64,000 bases of DNA from assembly GCF_900459405.1 (NCBI RefSeq), contig NZ_UHFN01000007.1, positions 1,240,001-1,304,000 on the forward strand, written 5' to 3'. The position numbers and the translations under genes were made by a program. This document shows, piece after piece, positions 60,074 to 64,000 of this stretch; position 1 is the first letter of the stretch, and each line of letters begins with the position of its first letter. Origin of the DNA: Streptococcus hyointestinalis (GTDB taxonomy: Bacteria; Bacillota; Bacilli; Lactobacillales; Streptococcaceae). The notes below the pieces were generated by a model. That model did not search any database, was not told the origin of the DNA, and was given only the letters and a program-made list of their open reading frames with translations.

Positions 60074-60126
60074 CAGTAAAACACACCTACAGGCGTGCTT
60101 TACTGAGATATAATCTTATATCTCAG
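60074..60126. repeat. Two hairpins sharing three bases in the bmpA–ATPase intergenic region
   Basis: CAGTAAA...TTTACTG (60074-60105, with partly paired interior) and the perfect 11-base inverted repeat CTGAGATATAA-TC-TTATATCTCAG (60103-60126). They cannot both form fully because they share bases 60103-60105. Confidence 0.65.
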
Positions 60127-60131
60127 TTTTG

Positions 60132-60160
60132 AAAAAAAGCGGACCTCTTAGACCGCTTTT
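60132..60160 (-). terminator. Internal terminator-like hairpin after bmpA
   Basis: On the minus strand AAAAGCGG / CCGCTTTT followed by TTT. Because the transporter genes follow in the same direction, it may act as a partial terminator. Confidence 0.75.
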
Positions 60161-60173
60161 CTTCTAAGATTGA

Positions 60174-61223
60174 TTATTTTTCAGGGACTTTGATATCACC
60201 GTCAATAATTTTTTGTTTTGCTTCTTTGATAGCTGTGTTGGTATCAGCAGTTGTGTTTGTAAGTGCAATATCTACACCACCTGCTTTAAGACCGTAGCGA
60301 GTAGTTTTCCCGCCAGGGAATTTACCATCAAGCGTATCGTCAGAAATCAATTGAAGCGATTTACCAACTTCTTTGATAGTAGAAGCAAGAACGAAGTTTG
60401 ATGTTTGTCCATCTTTAGATGTGTAATTACCGTCTTCTTTTTGGTCACGGTCAACACCGATTACCCAAACTTTATCGGCTTCATTACGGCTTTCGTTGAT
60501 AGATTTAGCTTCGCTAAAGACACCAGTTCCAGAACCACCAGCTGCATGGTAGATAACGTCAGCACCGTCTGCATATTGTGCAGCAGCGATTGTTTTACCT
60601 TTGGCAGCATCACCAAATGAACCAACGTAGTTAACCTTGACTTTGATTGTGTCATCAACTGATTTGACACCAGCTTTGAAACCAGCTTCAAAACGGTCAA
60701 TAACAGTGCCTTCTTGTCCTCCTACAAAGCCAACTGTTTTTGTCTTAGTGGTTTTGGCTGCTGCAATACCTGCAAGATAAGCGGCTTCATTATCAGCAAA
60801 AAGAACGCTCGCTACATTGTCTTTATCTTTGACTTCGTCATCGATAATAACAAAGTTTGTGTCGGTATTGTTATCAGCAGCATCTTCAATAGCATCGTGA
60901 AGCGCAAATCCGACACCAAAAATCAATTGGTAACCACCTGAGACAGCAGTATCAAGGTTGTTGGTGTATTCTGATTCATTTGTTGATTGGAAGTAATCAT
61001 ACCCTTGTCCCTTTTTAAGGTTGTGCTTTTTACCCCACGCTTGCAAACCTTCCCAAGCAGACTGGTTGAATGATTTATCATCAATACCACCAACATCAGT
61101 AACCATAGCGACTTTCAAGCTGTCACTTGATGAGCTACTTGATTTTGAACTACGACTACCACACGCAGTTAAACCAAGAGCAGCAACTGCCGCTAAACCT
61201 AGACCGATAACCTTCTTGTTCAT
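60174..61223 (-). CDS. bmpA: Bmp-family nucleoside-binding lipoprotein
   Basis: 349 residues. Signal peptide with lipobox LTAC (Cys about 21), a Ser-rich linker, then the PnrA/Bmp fold: KVAMVTDVGGIDDKSFNQSAWEGL, GFALHDAIEDAA, TVGFVGGQEGTVIDRFEAGFKAG and VIGVDRDQKEDG. It captures ribonucleosides for the ABC importer downstream. ATG at 61223 is preceded by GGAGGG nine bases upstream. Follows cdd in the salvage operon. Confidence 0.94.
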   Translation of the reverse strand: MNKKVIGLGLAAVAALGLTACGSRSSKSSSSSSDSLKVAMVTDVGGIDDKSFNQSAWEGLQAWGKKHNLKKGQGYDYFQSTNESEYTNNLDTAVSGGYQLIFGVGFALHDAIEDAADNNTDTNFVIIDDEVKDKDNVASVLFADNEAAYLAGIAAAKTTKTKTVGFVGGQEGTVIDRFEAGFKAGVKSVDDTIKVKVNYVGSFGDAAKGKTIAAAQYADGADVIYHAAGGSGTGVFSEAKSINESRNEADKVWVIGVDRDQKEDGNYTSKDGQTSNFVLASTIKEVGKSLQLISDDTLDGKFPGGKTTRYGLKAGGVDIALTNTTADTNTAIKEAKQKIIDGDIKVPEK

Positions 61224-61255
61224 CAAAATGAACCCTCCTAAAAAAACTAAAATAC

Positions 61256-61302
61256 TTTAAGTCTTACGACTTTAAACCCTAACAGATTTACGTTAAATCT
61301 GT
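61256..61302. repeat. Two hairpins at the end of cdd
   Basis: ACAGATTTA-CGT-TAAATCTGT (61282-61302, perfect nine-base arms, including the cdd stop) and AAGTC-TTAC-GACTT (61259-61272). Neither has a T run, so RNA processing or stability is more likely than termination. Confidence 0.5.
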
Positions 61303-61689
61303 AAACGAATATGGAAGTAATTCCCCGACCGTCATCTCGACCGTCGTTACACCATCTTCTGCAATCAAGATGACCTTAGCAGATGGTTCAAAAAATTCAG
61401 CCATGACTTGGCGACAAGCACCACATGGTGAAATTGGCTCTGCCGAATGCCCATAAACGGCAATTTCAGATAATTTAACATGTCCCTCAGAAACAGCTTT
61501 GAAAATAGCTGTTCGCTCACCACAATTTGTCAAACCAAAGCTGGCATTTTCAATATTACACCCCGTGAAAATAGCACCGCTTTCTGTTTTGACAGCAGCT
61601 CCTATTGGAAAATGCGAGTAAGGGACATAAGCGTCCTCACTAGCCTTAATAGCTAGCGCAATCAACTCCTTGCTACTAGTATCCGCCAT
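61288..61689 (-). CDS. cdd: Cytidine deaminase
   Basis: 133 residues, tetrameric type. Zinc site: [10 protein letters not shown] (Cys53/Glu55 region) and PCGACRQV near residue 88. Deaminates cytidine and deoxycytidine to uridine forms. The start at 61689 (MADTSSKEL) overlaps the deoC stop by 14 bases and is preceded by GGAGA; a longer frame running into deoC is not real. Confidence 0.95.
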   Translation of the reverse strand: MADTSSKELIALAIKASEDAYVPYSHFPIGAAVKTESGAIFTGCNIENASFGLTNCGERTAIFKAVSEGHVKLSEIAVYGHSAEPISPCGACRQVMAEFFEPSAKVILIAEDGVTTVEMTVGELLPYSFTDLT

Positions 61690-62341
61690 TAGCTGTATCT
61701 CCAGAAACAATCGCAACACCTGCAGAGGTTCCAATACGTGTCGCACCTGCTGCGATAAAGGCTTCTGCGTCTGCCAAACTGCGAGCACCGCCCGCTGCCT
61801 TGACACCGATATCAGGTCCTACGGTTTGACGCATCAATGCCACATCCTCTATTGTCGCACCATGCAGAGAAAATCCTGTTGACGTCTTGACGTAGTCAGC
61901 GCCTGCTGCTACAGATAACTGGCATGCCTTAACCTTTTCATCATTGGTTAACAAGCAAGCTTCTATGATGACCTTAACGAGCTTGTCACCACTTGCTTCA
62001 ACAACGGCACGAATGTCGTCTTCAACCTCATCGTATTGTTTTGACTTGAGCTTTCCGATGTTGATGACCATATCCACCTCATCAGCACCGTTTGCAATCG
62101 CATCTTGTGTCTCAAAAGCTTTTGTTTGACTAGTTGTTGCCCCTAGAGGAAAACCAATTACCGTGCAGACTTTTACATCGCTATCTTTTAGTTGTTCCTT
62201 AGCGTAAGCCACCCAAGTTGGATTGACACAGACACTTGCAAAATGATAGGCTTTTGCTTCGTCTGTTAATTGTTTGATTTGTTCCTGCGTGCTCTCTGGT
62301 TTTAAGAGCGTATGATCGATATAGGTATTGATAGAAGTCAT
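61676..62341 (-). CDS. deoC: Deoxyribose-phosphate aldolase
   Basis: 221 residues. Class I aldolase splitting deoxyribose-5-phosphate to acetaldehyde and glyceraldehyde-3-phosphate. [19 protein letters not shown] is diagnostic; the Schiff-base Lys is in [11 protein letters not shown] near residue 152 and the second Lys in VKAAGGARS. Placed between pdp and cdd, it completes pyrimidine nucleoside catabolism. Confidence 0.96.
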   Translation of the reverse strand: MTSINTYIDHTLLKPESTQEQIKQLTDEAKAYHFASVCVNPTWVAYAKEQLKDSDVKVCTVIGFPLGATTSQTKAFETQDAIANGADEVDMVINIGKLKSKQYDEVEDDIRAVVEASGDKLVKVIIEACLLTNDEKVKACQLSVAAGADYVKTSTGFSLHGATIEDVALMRQTVGPDIGVKAAGGARSLADAEAFIAAGATRIGTSAGVAIVSGDTANGGY

Positions 62342-62372
62342 AATGCCTCCAATGCATTGAAATATTAGCTAA

Positions 62373-63650
62373 TCATGAGATAATTTCGATAATTTCTTGT
62401 GGAACAGATTTCTCTCTATTTATTTTAACATTTTTTTTGAATTCTGTAACCTCTTTTTCGTCTAATATTTTATCTGAGTAGATTGTCGCTACATTATCCC
62501 CTATTTTGACAACATCTCCAACTTTTTTATGAAAAACGATTCCTGTTTCATAATTGAGCTTATCAGTTTTCACTGAGCGCCCAGCACCAAGTCTCATAGC
62601 AAAAAGACCAAATTCCAAGGCTGATAACGCCTCGATATAACCATCTTCGTCAGCGACAATGTCAGTGGTGTATGTGGCACGAGAAGGACGATACAAGTCA
62701 TCTAGATCCCCACCCTGTGCTAATACCATCTCATGAAACTTATTAAGCGCAGCGCCATTGACAAGGTGGTCGTAAATCACTTCATCACTTGCCTTAACTC
62801 CTGCCAAATCCAGCATTATCTTAGCTAAATCACAGATAAACTGCGTGACATCAGAGCGTCCTTTTCCTTGCATAATATCAAGTGCCTCTAACACCTCAAG
62901 ACGATTACCAATAGCGCAGCCAAGAGGTTGAGACATATCTGTGATAACGGCTACGGTTTGACGTCCTACTTCATTCCCCAAAGCTACCATTGTTTTAGCC
63001 AATTCTCGAGCTTCTTCAACCGTTTTCATGAAAGCACCATCACCAACAGTGACGTCTAGCAAAATCTTATCTGCACCTGCTGCGATTTTCTTACTCATAA
63101 CAGAGCTTGCTATCAAAGGGATGATGTCTACAGTGGCTGTCACATCTCGAAGCGCATAAAGTAGTTTATCTGCCTTGACCAGCTTATCGGATTGCCCAAT
63201 GACAGAGAGATTAATAGCCTTGACTTGATTGATAAACTCTTCTTCTGTGCGCTCAATTTGAAAGCCCTTGATAGACTCAAGCTTATCTAGCGTCCCACCG
63301 GTATGCCCAAGACCACGCCCACTCATCTTGGCAACAGGGACATCAAAGCTAGCAACGAGCGGAGCAAGGATAAGTGTCACCTTATCCCCAACACCACCTG
63401 TCGAGTGCTTATCCGTTTTGATACCAGGGATGGACGACAAATCAATTTCATCGCCAGATTTTACCATACACATGGTCAAGTCTCTGACCTCACGCATAGA
63501 CATGCCTTTAAAGTAGACAGCCATAGCAAAGGCAGACATTTGATAATCAGGCACACTGCCATCGACATAGCCTGAAATGAGCCACTCAATCTCTGCAGTA
63601 GACAGCTCACCACCATCGCGTTTTTTCTGGATTAAATCAACAGCTCTCAT
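62373..63650 (-). CDS. pdp: Pyrimidine-nucleoside phosphorylase
   Basis: 425 residues. Phosphorolysis of uridine/thymidine to base and (deoxy)ribose-1-phosphate. The signature KTDKHSTGGVGDKVTLILAPLVA is near residue 80, with KMSGRGLGHTGGTLDKLES following. The gene overlaps the upstream methyltransferase by 14 bases, so it is part of the same message, then deoC, cdd and bmpA follow. Confidence 0.95.
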   Translation of the reverse strand: MRAVDLIQKKRDGGELSTAEIEWLISGYVDGSVPDYQMSAFAMAVYFKGMSMREVRDLTMCMVKSGDEIDLSSIPGIKTDKHSTGGVGDKVTLILAPLVASFDVPVAKMSGRGLGHTGGTLDKLESIKGFQIERTEEEFINQVKAINLSVIGQSDKLVKADKLLYALRDVTATVDIIPLIASSVMSKKIAAGADKILLDVTVGDGAFMKTVEEARELAKTMVALGNEVGRQTVAVITDMSQPLGCAIGNRLEVLEALDIMQGKGRSDVTQFICDLAKIMLDLAGVKASDEVIYDHLVNGAALNKFHEMVLAQGGDLDDLYRPSRATYTTDIVADEDGYIEALSALEFGLFAMRLGAGRSVKTDKLNYETGIVFHKKVGDVVKIGDNVATIYSDKILDEKEVTEFKKNVKINREKSVPQEIIEIIS

Positions 63651-64000
63651 CTTTCACACTCCTTAAAATGTAATAGCCTTTATCTTTTTTGATAATCTCA
63701 CAATTTCCAAATATATCTTCCATTTTAGCTTTGGCACTCGGTGCTCCTTGCTTTTTCTGGATGACAATGGTCAAGTCACCTCCATCATCTAGATACTGGA
63801 TACTCTCTTCAATGACTGTATGAACCACTTTTTTTCCTGCTCTGATTGGAGGATTACTGATGATATGCTGGAAAGTGCCTGTGACATTGTCATAGAGATT
63901 GGACTGAAAAATCTGCGCCTTAACCCCATTTTTTTCGGCATTTTTTTGCGCTAGAGCAACAGCACGTTGATTGATATCAATCATGGTAACATCTAGCCCC
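63637..64000 (-). CDS. Class I SAM-dependent rRNA methyltransferase (RsmC-like), truncated by the window edge
   Basis: The frame is open to base 64000 (codons for GLDVT precede the first Met at 63984), so the N-terminus is outside. The visible part has the methyltransferase MIDINQRAVALAQKNAEKNG (SAM-binding acidic loop) and the catalytic HIISNPPIRAGKKV (NPP motif of the MTS/RsmC group). Likely a 16S rRNA guanine-N2 methyltransferase. It precedes pdp with a 14-base overlap. Confidence 0.88.
   Translation of the reverse strand, partial: GLDVTMIDINQRAVALAQKNAEKNGVKAQIFQSNLYDNVTGTFQHIISNPPIRAGKKVVHTVIEESIQYLDDGGDLTIVIQKKQGAPSAKAKMEDIFGNCEIIKKDKGYYILRSVKDESC

Noticed and set aside
61690..61806. 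N-terminal extension of cytidine deaminase
   Set aside because: The extra 39 residues are an out-of-frame reading of deoC; the family starts at MADTSSKEL, preceded by GGAGA.

Overview
This is a chromosomal window from a Streptococcus (low-GC Firmicute, order Lactobacillales). The evidence is the set of recognisable genes and neighbourhoods: L-lactate dehydrogenase divergent from gyrA–srtA, the relQ–nadK–rluD-type–pta operon, prs–cysteine desulfurase–DUF1831–rex–radC, glyA–Sua5–prmC–prfA–tdk, xpt–pbuX behind a purine riboswitch, an H2O-forming NADH oxidase, and a Bmp-type nucleoside importer with cdd–deoC–pdp. Promoters are sigma-A type, often with an extended -10, and terminators are short U-tailed hairpins. 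I cannot fix the species. I saw no rRNA, tRNA, CRISPR array, insertion sequence or prophage, and no gene-free stretch over about 300 bases.

Layout. 1-6.2 kb: 3' part of an oleate hydratase gene, a secreted or membrane-anchored EEP-family protein, and a heterodimeric ABC exporter. 6.2-12.2 kb: a co-directional operon (lysozyme-like protein, nucleoid-associated protein, glyA, threonylcarbamoyl-AMP synthase, prmC, prfA, tdk). 12.2-17 kb: xpt-pbuX, a WYL regulator facing a flavodoxin-fold oxidoreductase, and guaC. 17.2-24.6 kb: a redox/flavin region with a tautomerase, apbE, two FMN reductases, two SDR-type genes with a LysR regulator, a frameshifted HAD phosphatase, and a small PAS-like protein. 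24.5-33.5 kb: kup, an SDR, pta-rluD-nadK-relQ, a CYTH protein and a P1B metal ATPase. 33.7-38.4 kb: prs, cysteine desulfurase, DUF1831, rex, a C26 amidase and radC. 38.4-49.9 kb: membrane proteins, a GT8 glycosyltransferase, an ABC1 kinase, two GH1 phospho-glycosidases, an Nramp-like transporter, a DUF1002 protein and a VOC protein. 49.9-56.4 kb: srtA, gyrA, ldh, a P-loop kinase and nox. 56.5-64 kb: nucleoside import and salvage, ending in a truncated RsmC-type methyltransferase.

The most interesting signal is a probable cytosolic protein-flavinylation module. A cytosolic-looking ApbE (FAD:protein FMN transferase) is followed by an FMN reductase and by a second FMN reductase fused to a PAS-like domain. 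That second protein ends in a low-complexity tail with two copies of DATSGAS, which fits the ApbE acceptor pattern D-x-x-[S/T]-G-A-[S/T]. About 4 kb away a 225-residue protein resembles the PAS-tail part of that fusion and ends with DVTSGAS. The upstream regions of apbE and of this distant gene share a 16-base block (AAAAGATAGYGCTATC) and the same promoter form (TTGCWT, 17 bases, TATCAT), so they are probably co-regulated. Together with Rex, Nox, Ldh and the flavodoxin-like reductases, this makes the window rich in NAD(P)H redox functions.

All calls come from reading the sequence and family knowledge. No database search was run.
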